From Pelargonium nanum (Eukaryota; Streptophyta; Magnoliopsida; Geraniales; Geraniaceae): DNA of 23,464 nt. Below are positions 10,278 through 20,422 of the stretch, piece by piece. The position numbers and the translations under genes are program-made. Location: positions 1-23,464 of the forward strand of contig JAYMTF010001428.1 in assembly GCA_036897485.1 (NCBI GenBank), written 5' to 3'. Within the stretch, counting starts at the first letter, position 1, and each line of letters starts with the position of its first letter. The notes beneath the pieces are model-generated. The model made no database searches. It was given only the letters and a program-made list of their open reading frames with translations, and had not been told where the DNA came from.

Positions 10278-10768
10278 CACATACATGTTTTATGTTAGAT
10301 GTTTCTTAATATCGGGAGAACAACGGTGAGACGCGAACAATGAATGCTACGTCTAACTCTTGCATAAATGTTCACCGCTAAACATTTCTCATATTTGAGA
10401 GACCAATGACAAGACACAAGTAACGAAAATTACGTACGTCAACTCCCGCGGAGATGCTCAATGATAGACATTATTCATCTCTAAGAGATAAATACCACTT
10501 ATAACTATCGAAAAGATGTTCAATACTATATGTTGCTCTCCTTTGCAAGACCAACAATGAAAGTCAAACAAAAACAATACCGAGTACAAATTCTCCCGCT
10601 AAACACAATTGACAACATTCCATATCCAATCGATAATAACCTAACGGGATAGACATACCTATTTTCACGGACAAATATTTAAAGGTAGGCACACATCCCC
10701 ACTACATGAGTAAGAAAAAAACGCACTTTACATTATAGTTGGGGAGCAACATTTCGAAAACATAGTTA

Positions 10769-11633
10769 GGTCTTATTTGGGTAGTCTACTTCAATTGTTT
10801 GTAGAGGTAGCTGTAAGGAGATAAAATGTTTGTAGAGAGTAAAAGTTTTGTTTGATAAACTAATTCTGGAAGGAGTTTGAAAATGAATTTTGGATTATGA
10901 GGTTGTTTGGTAAAATTGTCTGAAAGTAAGTGTATTAATTTGAATTTACTAAAGCACCCTTTCATTAATAAATAAAAAAAATTAAAGTATTATATATAAA
11001 GAGTTACAATTTACAAATAACCCTAACGCGTGATTCTTAATTGTTGCATCTTTTCTGTGGTCGACCTTATATGCCTAATTTCTATGGTCTACCGTGTAAG
11101 TATTGATCATCTCAGTCAAAAATGGAAAATTTAACTATGTGGTCGACCCATATGAACTCTAGGTATACCGCTTACAATTTCATCATGTGTAAATTAACTA
11201 GAAGGTCGACCGACTATTGGTCGACCTTTCAATAACACGATCTACCACACTAGTACAAAATGTGCATAACTTATATCTTAGGTCGACCCACAACAGATCT
11301 TGGTCGACTAGATCTGAGCAACAACAGAGTGTTCAACGCGAAGATGGTGGTTGAAGGAGATGGTTGAAAATCAGATTGTAGAATTAGTTGGGTTGAGGTT
11401 AAATTGGTAATGAACCATCACAATTGCAGGGGTATTATGAGATTGAAATTACACACAGGAGCTACAGTGATATGTGCCTTCCGCCTCCTGTGGAAATAGC
11501 TCCTGCAGTACCTCCTACAACACCAAACTCTATAGACAACAAGCTACACTGAACTAGTAGCTAAACATCTTTCTCTTAAATTGTCTATAGATCTTGTCAC
11601 TGCAGGAGGCAAGTAGACTACCCAAACAAGGCC
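10769..11633. mobile_element. 865-bp inverted-repeat MITE, PIF/Harbinger-like
   Basis: The left end GGTCTTATTTGGGTAGTCTA (10769 on) and the reverse of the right end, GGCCTTGTTTGGGTAGTCTA (from 11633), match over 23 bp with two mismatches. Flanks are TTA on the left and TTG on the right, compatible with an eroded 3-bp TWA duplication of PIF/Harbinger elements. A second inverted pair lies inside (TTGTAGAGGTAGCTGTAAGGAG near 10800 against TTGTAGGAGGTACTGCAGGAG reversed near 11520). No transposase is present. The superfamily is inferred from the GG start and the 3-bp flank. Confidence 0.6.
11059..11309. repeat. cluster of GGTCGACC palindromes in a degenerate repeat
   Basis: Five perfect GGTCGACC octamers (11059, 11141, 11204, 11219, 11281) plus variants GGTCTACC (11086), GGTATACC (11162) and GGTCGACT (11302) lie within 251 bp. 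Flanking words also recur (GTGGTCGACC then ATATG; AATTTAACTA and AAATTAACTA), so at least part reflects decayed tandem units of about 60-80 bp. It lies in the middle of the 865-bp MITE. Confidence 0.7.
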
Positions 11634-11826
11634 TTGATATTTTACTTTTTTTTTTTTTTTTGTGTTTTTTAAACCATTTTCATCTATTTACTTTAGACCA
11701 ACCACTGTAATAAAATTCAATAATTGATTTGGTTTCTCCCGTATGGTGTAAGAGATTATTTTTGTCGGATATTTGTTTTTGAATTGATACCACGTCGTAT
11801 GGTCAATATTTGTGTGACAACGACCA

Positions 11827-11832
11827 TATATA
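11827..11832 (+). promoter_or_regulatory. TATA box of the ARM-TPR gene
   Basis: TATATA within CATATATACATAA, followed about 45 bp on by a CT-rich patch (CTCTCTCTCCTTGTCTAG, 11871-11888) typical of plant core promoters. Transcription should start near 11855-11865. The GGTCGACC-bearing MITE ends about 190 bp upstream. Confidence 0.6.
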
Positions 11833-11944
11833 CATAAAAGTTCCATTTCCACTCCCAGTTCACTCTTCTGCTCTCTCTCCTTGTCTAGACTAGAGAGTAG
11901 AGACCTCGCCTCAAAAACCCTTCACCGGAGCTCCGCGAAGCTCC

Positions 11945-11968
11945 ATGCGCTCCTCTCTCTCCGATTGA
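11945..11968 (+). other. uORF MRSSLSD in the ARM-TPR leader, preceded by a hairpin
   Basis: ATG at 11945 opens a seven-codon frame ending in TGA, in the first untranslated exon. The 18 bases just before it form GGAGCT-CCGCGA-AGCTCC (11927-11944), a perfect 6-bp stem that ends at the base before the ATG. Translation of the uORF is inference. Confidence 0.45.
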
Positions 11969-12049
11969 ATCCACACAACTCTCGCTCTCGCTTGTGTGTG
12001 CGCGGATCCATCGAGAAAGAAGAGACAGCAAGATCAGAGTAAAAAAAAG

Positions 12050-13051
12050 GTAATTAATTGATTTTGATTTTATTTTCCGAAACCCTTTGGTAATAGATGT
12101 CGAGAAAGGAAATGGTGTGATTTGTTTGCATCTTTGTGTGGAAAAGTTGTGATCTTTCTGCAAACTGAGCTCCAATTCGCTTAGGGCTGTGATAGCTGCA
12201 AATGTGACGCACTGCACTTCTTTTTCTGGGAATGGAATGTTCTGGAATCGAGTTTTCCATGTTTTTCAGATTTCAGATACGATGTTTCTCTTTCGTCTAG
12301 ATGCTGTTTCTCTTTTTTTATCTACTGTCGCTCTGGAATAGGTGAATTATTTTTCAAATTCCTAGTGGTTCTTCTCTTGATCCGTAAGGTTTTTCTCTGT
12401 TTAGTATGAATTTCTGGACTTATTGGGAGATATGTATTTATGTTATTATATAGAATTCTGTGGAATTACTCTTTAATGGATTATTCGCTCATGATTTGCA
12501 TCTCATGGATTGCAATAATGACTTAATTTTCAATCTGCATTGCGATTTTCTTATAATTACCTGAGCAAAAATCGAAATTGTCTAGTAGGGATTTGATTCA
12601 AACCTCTGTTTTAGTTGAACAACCTTTTATATGCACTGTATGTTTAGCAGCTTTACAGGACTGCTCTAAAATGATTCTTTCGCTTTTCCCCCATCACTTC
12701 CTGTACACTTAATATGAGTTATTTTAATTTCAAGTTTTCCTATTCAAATTTGAATTCTTTTATTGTTTATTTACCCTAGAAAGTTACATGTAAACTTGGA
12801 CATGAAATGCTTGCTGCACTTAAGTTGGTTCATATGTTAAAATTGGGGTTGGTGGTTAGCAAGGGGTGAATTATGTGCATGGTTTAATAAGTGAAATCTT
12901 CTATGGCATGATCTTCAGAATTGATGGCTTTGATTTCTAAATCCGTACTTCCTTAACTTTGTTTCAGTCTAATAGTTTTTTTTTTTTTTTTACTATCTCT
13001 TTGGTCCTGGATTTTTTTATCATTGCTGACCCCAATATTATTGTGATGCAG
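12050..13051 (+). other. 5' UTR intron of the ARM-TPR gene
   Basis: Donor AAAG|GTAATT (GT 12050-12051) and acceptor ATGCAG (AG 13050-13051), with a T-run at about 12979-12990, define an intron of about 1 kb. It is T-rich, as plant introns are, and lies wholly in the leader. The second leader piece (13052-13113) contains no ATG and has an in-frame TAG at 13066, which fixes the start at 13114. Confidence 0.75.
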
Positions 13052-13113
13052 TGTTGAAGACGTTCTAGAGTTGACTACACACCACTGTTTCCGAATTAAT
13101 AATTTATTTGAAC

Positions 13114-16100
13114 ATGGATAAAGCATCCGCTGACTGTCCATACCCAGGATGCTTCTTTTGCGTCATGAAGGAAGGTAATCCAAGTAAGCGCAGAGCGAGC
13201 ATACTGAAATTCTTTAGGGAGCTTCCTTCACAAGATGATGATGGCCAGGTTCTTCCCATTAGTGGCCTCTGGAACACTGCGATGGCTCATCCAAATGACC
13301 CTGAGTTCATCGAGTTGGGGATATTTGAATGCATGTCAGCACTTATATGGAAGGGTCTTAAGAATCGTCGCTGGCTTTCCCATGACCAAAATATATACAT
13401 TCCTTATTATGCAGCACATATTATTGGATCCTACACTATGAACATGGAAGAATTTGCAGAAAGTGCTGTGCATGCTGGTGTAATTCCTCCCTTGGTTGAA
13501 CTTTTAAGAGGGAGATTGACTTGGGTGGAACAGAGAGTGGCAGTGCGAGCTCTAGGGCACTTGGCTACATATGCTAGCACTTTTCCTGCAGTAGCAAGTC
13601 ATGGTGAAATCCTGGAGCTCTCCATTCAACTAGCAATGAGCTCACTTGAAATAGTTTACTCACATTTTTATCAATATATCGACAGAAGATTAAGTTATCA
13701 CTGTGATCTGCTCACACGTGGCATGGGTGGTGTTGAAATGGAGTCTAGGAAGGCAGAGGAATGGGCTAGTCAGTTGCAGTGCTGGTCCCTTCAACTCATA
13801 AATTGTTTTGCTTTCAAACCTGAGTTTCTTCCCACCATATGCAAGCCAGAATTCTTAATAAAACTACCCGGCATGTGGGGTGGACTTGTTAACGAAAACT
13901 CTCCAGCTGGTATTGGCTTATTAAGAACAATTTGTCATCATAAACTTGGCAGGGGACCTGTTGCGAGCTGTCCTGGTGTTATTGAAGCATTGTGTAATAT
14001 TGCCCGCTCATCAGATGATTGGCAGTATATGGCGATTGATTGTCTTCTGTGGTTGCTCCAAGACCCTAGTACATGTCATAAGGTACATTTCTTTTTTCTT
14101 TTATTCATCAATTTTTATATATGGAATACCTTCTGAAAGTTGTTGCTTATATTCCTACATAAAAGGACCTATTTACAGATTATTTGTCCCTGGTTGCCTC
14201 TATACACAGATTGTAGATTTATATTTCAATACTTATTTTCTGCTAATTTTTTTATACAGCACATATATGTTCATATTCTACCCTACACTTCTCAAGATTC
14301 TTACTCCTTCCATTTTGGCTAACCCCTCTATTCATGCCTTCTTCATATTTCCACTTCGCACATCAATAATGGAGGCAATTAGCACTAAAGTTTTAAATAG
14401 ATGAGTGATGAGTCATGTGCAATGCTTTTGTTACTTCCTTATAGGGAGGTTTGACAGCGATAGCTTAATGGATTGGAGGGAATATCATGTTGAATTGCAA
14501 ACCCTGCATGATTCACGTAAAATTCAGTAGAGATAGAGAACTAGATCAAATTTGTAAATGAGAAGATACCAGGTTCAGTGGTTCACTTCTGTTTAGAACC
14601 ATATTCTGTAGAAAGTGTGATTTGAAAGCATGCGATGGAAAAGAAATTGAAGTAAAAAAATTTCAAATAAAAAGAAAATTTGATTGTAACATTTAAATAT
14701 CTTTTCAATATAATGTTTTATATGCAAGGAATTTTATTATTGCTATTTCGTATTATTTATTATACAAGTAAAATATTTTCCAAATTAATTTTTCTATTAG
14801 TGAGAATCGTAAAATGCATAGAAGTTATGTAAGAGATAAAAATAGGTGAAAGAAGGTAAAAATAGTATCATTGATGGAATAGATTGAAAGGGTAATATGG
14901 AAAAATCCATTTTGCAACCTAAACACCATTTCTTATCAAATTGGACCATTTTTCTATGGAACTTTCAAGACAAAAATAAGAATGACAATCACGTGTGGTT
15001 TCAAATCATTAACTTTAAAAAAAAAAAATTAATTTGTTAATCTTTTCAAACCATAGAGTTCACTGAAATCCTAAATGATTTAAAATCCGGCCAAATCCAG
15101 GGTTTCCAATTGCAGCACTAGAAAAAAAAAGTATTGGCCTTACTTCCTAAGCTGCTCTAGTTTAAATTTCATTATATATACAAGGTAATTGACCTTTACT
15201 TATTTGTTATCCTGTTAGGTCTTGGATATGGTTATACCTATAGAGAAGAAAATGTCTTGCGGTCTGTAAATTGCTTTATTGTTTTTAGCAAGTTGCATTG
15301 TCTGTGATACTATCGATGTAGTTTGTGAGTTTAATATCTGCTCACAAAGATATATCAGACCGTGTCTTTCTTAGGAGGACCGTTTAAAATGTTTCTCTGC
15401 AAAGACAGTAAGACACTGATCCTAACTAAAGTAGGGAATTAGTGAGACTACTGATTTCTACTGTATAATATTTTGGACAAATGAACAGTTAGGCCACTCT
15501 ATAGAGTATAGAGTATAGACTAACTGGATGGCATATATGAATTGATCATCCAATGCTTAGGTGGATCTTAGGTACACAATTATTTTCGAATGATTTTTCT
15601 TGGACACACTTGCATTTTGCCCTGCTCATGTGTAGTTCATCCTAGCTGCGTCTGTATCAAGTATGAAATGAAGCTGTAGTATTACAATGTCGAAAGGCAA
15701 ACTTTGGGAACTCGGTTGCCTTTTTGAACACCACCTGTACGATAACTGTGGGTGTTGAGCTCTATCATGTTATACAAGTGACATAGAAGTATATTCATTT
15801 GTTTGGATTGTTGAAGTCCTAACATGTCTAGAAATGCTACACGAGGCTATCTGTGGCTTGCTTTGAGGTGAGGTTCAAGGAAGAAAGTACCTCAAAGAAC
15901 AACCCCAAGGGCTTATCTAGTGGTTCTCATACAGTGACGAGGGTGCATTGAGGTAGGAGAAGCATAACACTACCTTTCCTGAAGCTTATCTTACCGTAGG
16001 CTTGCTCCTGTGGCTATAAGGGTCTTCTGAGGCATTTTCCTTGCCCTTAGGGATACACTCTTACCTGAAACAGTTAAAGTTGCCAAACCTTCTACTTCTA

Positions 16101-18447
16101 GGATCTTCACATCAGGGCTCTTCCATTGCATTGCAATTTGAGAACAGTGTTTAAAGGGAAAAATCTTCATGATCTTGATTTATTTCAACTAAATCAAAGA
16201 GTTCGTAGTCTGAAAGGTGTAGCCTTACACAATTTTGTAGCTGAACTTCGTCTCCATCAGGAATTTTTTATAGTGAAGAATGAAAACATGTTCAGTAAAT
16301 TGTGCCCTCCTTTTTACTTCAACATATTGAATCTTCACCATTTAAATGTTAACATCTCTCCTACTTCCTATTTTTTAGGAATGCGCAGAATCTTATTTGT
16401 TTAATTTATCTATTTTCTCCTTTTGATTTTATTTTGCTTGCATGTGCCCTTTGTGTTAAATGAAATTTTCGCTTATAGGAAAAGATAAATAAATACACTT
16501 TTTGTCTCAAAATAAGTGTCCACTCTTTGTATTTTTTACTAATTCTTAAATTTCCTTCATGTGCCCCTATATGACTTTGTTGTAACAAACTCAGGGGTTC
16601 TAACTGACAAATATTAGGGATAATTCATGTCTAGTTAATTTACCAAAAATAAAATAGGACACTCATTTTGGGACATTTTTGTTTATAGAGAAATTGGACA
16701 CTCATTTTGGGAAGGAAGGAGTAAATGTTATCACATGATCTAGAAATAGGAAGCAGTCCGAAATGCACAATATTGTTTAACAAAATTCTCATTTTGTGAA
16801 GCACTGCTACTTTATGCCATCTTCATAATCCTCTACTTAATTGTTCATTATCTGCAATGTAGGTAATTGAAAAGGCAGTACCTCTACTTGTAGACCTTGC
16901 GGAGATTACAAATCTAGGTGATCATAAGAAGCTTGGAGATTCCATAGTTAATGTTCTTCAAGAATGTTTGCAATCACAAGGAACTGGGCGTAACTCTCTC
17001 AGTAACCGCACGAAAGAACAGATTGAGGAACTATTGAAATCCAGACAGAGAATGAAATGGGAAAAGAACATGCCGAAGGAGGATCTGCACATTAAACAGG
17101 CAGCATCTTTAGTGGTCAAGCTTGAAGGAAATTCTTTGTTCTCATCAGGAAATATATCTGGAGCAGCATCGAAGTACTCTGAAGCGCTGGCATTGTGTCC
17201 AATGAGATCCAAAAAAGAAAGAGTTGTTCTGTACAGTAATCGAGCTCAGTGTCACCTTCTGTTACAACAACCCTTGGCTGCTATAAGTGATGCTACGCGT
17301 GCACTTTGTCTTCATAACCCTCTTAACCGTCATGCCAAAAGCTTATGGAGAAGAGCTCAGGCTTATGACATGCTTGGCTTAGCTAAAGAGAGCTTATTGG
17401 ATGCTATTCTGTTCATAAATGAGTGCTCTCAGTCAAATGATCCCGATCTCTCCCTCAGGCAAAATAAGGTTCCTGACTATGCGGAGCGATTGGTCAAGAA
17501 ACAGATGCGTGCAGCTTGGTTGTTTAGAGAGGCAGCTATTAAGCATGGGGGTATCCATTGTGAGGGTGATGCTGGTGACATCTATGGTCGAGAGACCGAT
17601 GACTCGGAATGGGAGACAGCAAGTGAAAGTGATATCGGTAATGATGGAAGGGAGGAAATGGGTGGCGACGATGATGATAGTGAATGGAAGAATGAGGATG
17701 ATAGGAAGGATAAATATGACAGGCCATCACTGAAAGGTACCATACAACACTTGAGCAAATATTTATTGCAAACTAGAAGTAATAGGATCTGGAGTCAGAA
17801 GGATGGTTAATTGAAAAACTTATTTTATCCATATATATATACCATTTTGTCATGCAACCCTGTTCAGGGCATACAAACCATATGATAACAAATTATTTGG
17901 ACAACTAGTTAGTAAACCACGATAGATTTTTTTTTTGTCCCGAAGATTTTGGGGTCTAGAGGGATGAACAGTTTTCAAGCTGTGATTCTTTGAACTAAAG
18001 GTGGTTAATACAATAAATATTTCAAACAGATTGAAAATTCATCAAACGAGCAAATGATCCATTATCAGTGTAATCATATGGGTTTGTTTTTGTCTCTGTT
18101 CATCTTAGCCATTCAGATTAATCAATTCTATGAGGTAATTTTAACATTACATTACATAGACTAAGTTTCTAGGCTGCGGGGTTAAGATTCCTCACTTATT
18201 TTCTCTTAATCTAGTAGTATTATCAGATCACCAGATGCATAAATTGAATGATGCTTGCCAAACTGGTTTATACAAGTTTATTTTGTTTTGTTTTTTGGTT
18301 TGGTGTTTGAATCGCCATGTTCTTATCTACTGCTTGTTTTACATAGTCTATTTTTTCTATCACCCCCTAATCAATGTTTTGGACCTAAAATTTGGTACAG
18401 ATATAAAGCATGGATACAATGTGCAGCTTGCAGAAGATGAACCCTGA
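13114..18447 (+). CDS. ARM-repeat plus TPR protein, predicted Hsp70/Hsp90 co-chaperone
   Basis: Exons 13114-14082, 16863-17736 and 18401-18447 give 629 residues. The start is the first ATG after an in-frame stop at 13066. Residues 8-16 are CPYPGCFFC, a possible metal site (C-x4-C-x2-C). About 90-350 are helical ARM/HEAT-like repeats (AGVIPPLVELLRG, VEQRVAVRALGHLATYAS, WQYMAIDCLLWLLQDPST). About 405-510 hold three TPRs (KLEGNSLFSSGNISGAASKY; LYSNRAQCHLLLQQPLAAIS; SLWRRAQAYDMLGLAKESLL). The clamp residues that hold the C-terminal EEVD of Hsp70/Hsp90 are all present: K409, N413, N449, K482, R486. About 565-615 is a strongly acidic Asp/Glu linker. The layout resembles plant ARM-TPR proteins related to UNC45; I recall relatives such as AT5G43120 but cannot confirm orthology. 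Chaperone binding is inferred from the clamp. The last small exon is my prediction. Confidence 0.88.
14304..14482. mobile_element. Stowaway-like MITE in ARM-TPR intron
   Basis: The left end is CTCCTTCCATTTTGGCTA and the right end in reverse is TTCCCTCCAATCCATTAAGC; both match the Stowaway CTCCCTCCGTCCC terminus. TA dinucleotides flank it (14302-14303, 14483-14484). The element is 179 bp and non-coding, with a diverged interior. Confidence 0.5.
16496..16721. mobile_element. Stowaway-type MITE in ARM-TPR intron
   Basis: The left end CACTTTTTGTCTCAAAATAA and the right end in reverse CTCCTTCCTTCCCAAAATGA both lead into AGTGTCC / GAGTGTCC, the typical Stowaway terminus. TA flanks it on both sides (16494-16495, 16722-16723). 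The element is 226 bp. GGACACTCATTTTGGGA occurs twice near the right end (about 16660 and 16697), a small internal duplication of the terminal region. It ends about 140 bp before the TPR exon. Confidence 0.75.
17737..17810 (+). other. alternative (unspliced) C-terminus of the ARM-TPR protein
   Basis: After CTGAAAG at 17736 the sequence is a good donor (GTACCA). If the site is skipped, the frame runs on to a TAA at 17808-17810, giving a different 24-residue tail (GTIQHLSKYLL...WSQKDG) and 638 residues. If used, joining to 18401 gives the tail DIKHGYNVQLAEDEP ending at 18447. The spliced tail is acidic and follows smoothly from the acidic linker, and the acceptor has a T-rich tract, so I prefer it. 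Both products may exist. Confidence 0.6.
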
Positions 18448-19403
18448 ATCATTTGATTGAGCTATTATGTTCAAACCATGAATCAACAACGACAGTGGTA
18501 AAACCAAGAACAAGGCAGCCATGGGTTATTGTTCTTTAGCATAAAGCTGCAACTACATTTTGCCAGTCAGAAGCAAGTTGGAGAAAAAAAACTTGTCTCA
18601 GGTAATTGTGTTTATAGACTTATTTCATATCTTCTCATATATATATTTTTGTTCTCCTATTCTGCGATGTGTTGTTTTATGTTGAGTTCAACTGTAAAAA
18701 AAATTAAAATATGAGTCAAGAGGATGCAATAGGCATTGATTAAATGTTATGGGTTTTGTATAAATAAGACGCGCCTATGAGGCTTTGGTTTTGACTTTGA
18801 ACTATCGTATTTTTATATTTAATTTGATCAGCTTGAGTTTCTTATGCTTTCTTTTCCCCTTCACCTTAAGCAAAGTCAATTAAGGTTTTCATTGTAAGAT
18901 TTAGTTACAGTGTAATATGCCAGAGTTTTGAACCTCATAGAAACATAGACATATATAGTATGGTGATATACTTGGCTTTCTCTTTTTTCTAGCCAAGTAG
19001 CTTAGCAGCAAACAATGGATCCCTTGTAAACAATGCTTTATCTTTCTTTATTCTCTCCATCCTTTTCCAAAAAGGGACGTTATTTTTATCGGCAATATCA
19101 TTACTCAAAGGATGCTCGAAACTGAGACTTTGAGGGTACCAAACGCCTTAAAAACTGAGGTCACCACGCTCGTGGTACGTATCAGAGTCCCTTCTGAAGG
19201 TTTCTCTTTAGAGAGTCATAACTCATCAGCCAAGGTTCCTCCTCCAGAGGTCCTCACTTAAGATTTGTCCCACCCATAAAAGATTACACCTAGGTCCCAA
19301 GGGCCAATTTCCCCAAGGGATCCACAACAGTCTTCTTAGACAGACCTAGGAAAGCCACTCCCCTCTAGGGGCGAGCTCTGTACTCCCAAACTCAGTCCCT
19401 CTC
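18448..19403 (+). other. 3' UTR of the ARM-TPR gene, then intergenic DNA
   Basis: The 3' UTR follows the TGA at 18445-18447; the polyadenylation site is not clear, with A-rich candidates near 18700 and 18765. Bases 19050-19400 become GC-richer and include a 6-bp-stem hairpin ACCACG-CT-CGTGGT (19163-19176). I recognise no gene there. Confidence 0.45.
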
Positions 19404-19754
19404 TTGCTTGAGCAATGGCCTTCCATCTGCCCGATCTCATCTGCAAGGCCTCAATGGAATGCTACTTGCATTGTTGCAATTTGGTATATTTGGCTATCAA
19501 GAAATGCTGCAACTTTCGAGCAAATTCAGCCGGAGGTGGATCGTACGGTTCGTAAAATTCAATGCTTTGTCTTCTCTATTTGGCACTCCAATTTGTCTTC
19601 CTCTGCTCCTCATAGCTGTAGTTTGGAGGCTTGGCTCTCTTCTCCTTGTATCTCTTCTTTTTCTTGTAACAACTATTGAGTCTCTTTAGGCTCTCTTTGT
19701 ACTTTATATATCCTTTGGATGTTAATCGAAGTACTGCTTGCCGATAAAAAAAAA
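19404..19754 (+). mobile_element. 5'-truncated L1-type LINE, 3' end with poly(A)
   Basis: The translated piece includes IWYIWLSRNAATFE followed by a W-rich helix (FVFSIWHSN). This is the closing segment of the zf-RVT region of plant L1-clade LINE ORF2, with the typical IW-x-IW-x-x-RN motif. After the stop comes a T-rich 3' UTR with TTTGGATGTTAAT and TTGCCGAT, then nine A's (19746-19754), the usual plant LINE tail. Reverse transcriptase and endonuclease are missing, so the copy is heavily 5'-truncated and dead. No clear target duplication is visible. Confidence 0.75.
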
Positions 19755-19940
19755 TATCCCTTTCCATGAGTTAAGTTCTGTAGTTGTGTGTATGTGCTTC
19801 AAAAGTAAGTAGAAGAGAGTTTTGTAGTCGTGGGTACATATACATGTATGAGAGAATTTTGAATACAGAAAGGGATATCGCGGACTCACATTGGCTATGC
19901 TAACGTAGGCATGCCTTCGACAACCATGGCCACACATTTC

Positions 19941-20030
19941 AGGAGAAAGTATGTTGGAACGCTTTCTAGGAGAAAGTCTGTGGTCTTGCATGTGGTCCGG
20001 GAGTAAGTTTGCGGGTACGCTGGACATGGA
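19941..20030. repeat. short tandem repeat of ~27-31 bp
   Basis: AGGAGAAAGT at 19941 and 19968, and GGGAGTAAGT at 19999, head three units with similar GTxTG and GTxCGCT words after them. The array is degenerate and non-coding. Confidence 0.45.
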
Positions 20031-20422
20031 TGATATGGCGCTCGAGTGCCATATGTCATATTTTCATTTTACGTTATAACTTACGAATTTTATGTATCAT
20101 TAATGCCCCCCCTACTCTAACCGATTCAGATTTTTGGTGTCACGTCAAAGTAAAGTTTAAGTCTTGCCTTCGTTCACTTTCTTGTGACTTGTTATTGTTC
20201 CTGTCCCTTCACAAGTGATCTTCTAAGGGCGTTCCTAGGGATCCTTGGGTCTTCTAACTTCGAGGGGTGTTGAATTTCTCTAAGCATACTTAGTCTTGAT
20301 CACCGGAGGCTCGTTGGGGAGAGCCTTGAAGAGGCCACCATGTAGTGAGCGACGAATCTCAATGAGGTGAGCTTGAGGATGAGTGGGAGGTTCCTTGCAT
20401 TTTTTTTTTAAATTTAGCCGAC

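Larger units (their letters stand above)
9440..10610. repeat. degenerate ~84-bp minisatellite, about 10 units
   Basis: A recurring unit contains GxGGAGATGTTCAATGCTA, then ACGTTGCTCAT, GAGACCAACAACGA, GCAACGAATGCTAC and TAACTCCC. Using the AATGCTAC word as anchor, copies fall at 9515, 9598, 9648, 9731, 9814, 9898, 10343, 10428, 10491 and 10577. Most steps are 83-86 bp; two (50 and 63 bp) are shortened units. The 445-bp step from 9898 to 10343 becomes 84 bp once the 361 bp of the hAT insertion and its target duplication are removed. The units are well diverged, so the array is old. It encodes no protein. Confidence 0.85.
14083..16862 (+). other. 2.78-kb coding intron of the ARM-TPR gene
   Basis: Phase-0 intron, donor AAG|GTACAT and acceptor TGTAG|GTAATT. 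If retained, translation ends at 14136 after the ARM half, without any TPR. Besides the two Stowaway-like MITEs, 14490-16490 shows AT-rich sequence and a GC-richer part (15830-16080) without recognisable coding content. Confidence 0.85.

Noticed and set aside
13946-14404. 152-codon frame overlapping the ARM exon and its intron
   Set aside because: The first half is another frame of the ARM exon; the rest is T-rich intron read as hydrophobic residues.
16132-16404. Open frame of about 90 codons in the ARM-TPR intron (for example HDLDLFQLNQRVRSLKG)
   Set aside because: No ATG near its beginning, no recognised family, no splice sites that would join it in phase with the flanking exons; the parent protein is continuous without it.
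19039-19080. Stowaway-like left terminus (CTCTCCATCC then AAAAAGGGACG)
   Set aside because: No matching right end or TA-flanked partner was found downstream, so the element is not supported.
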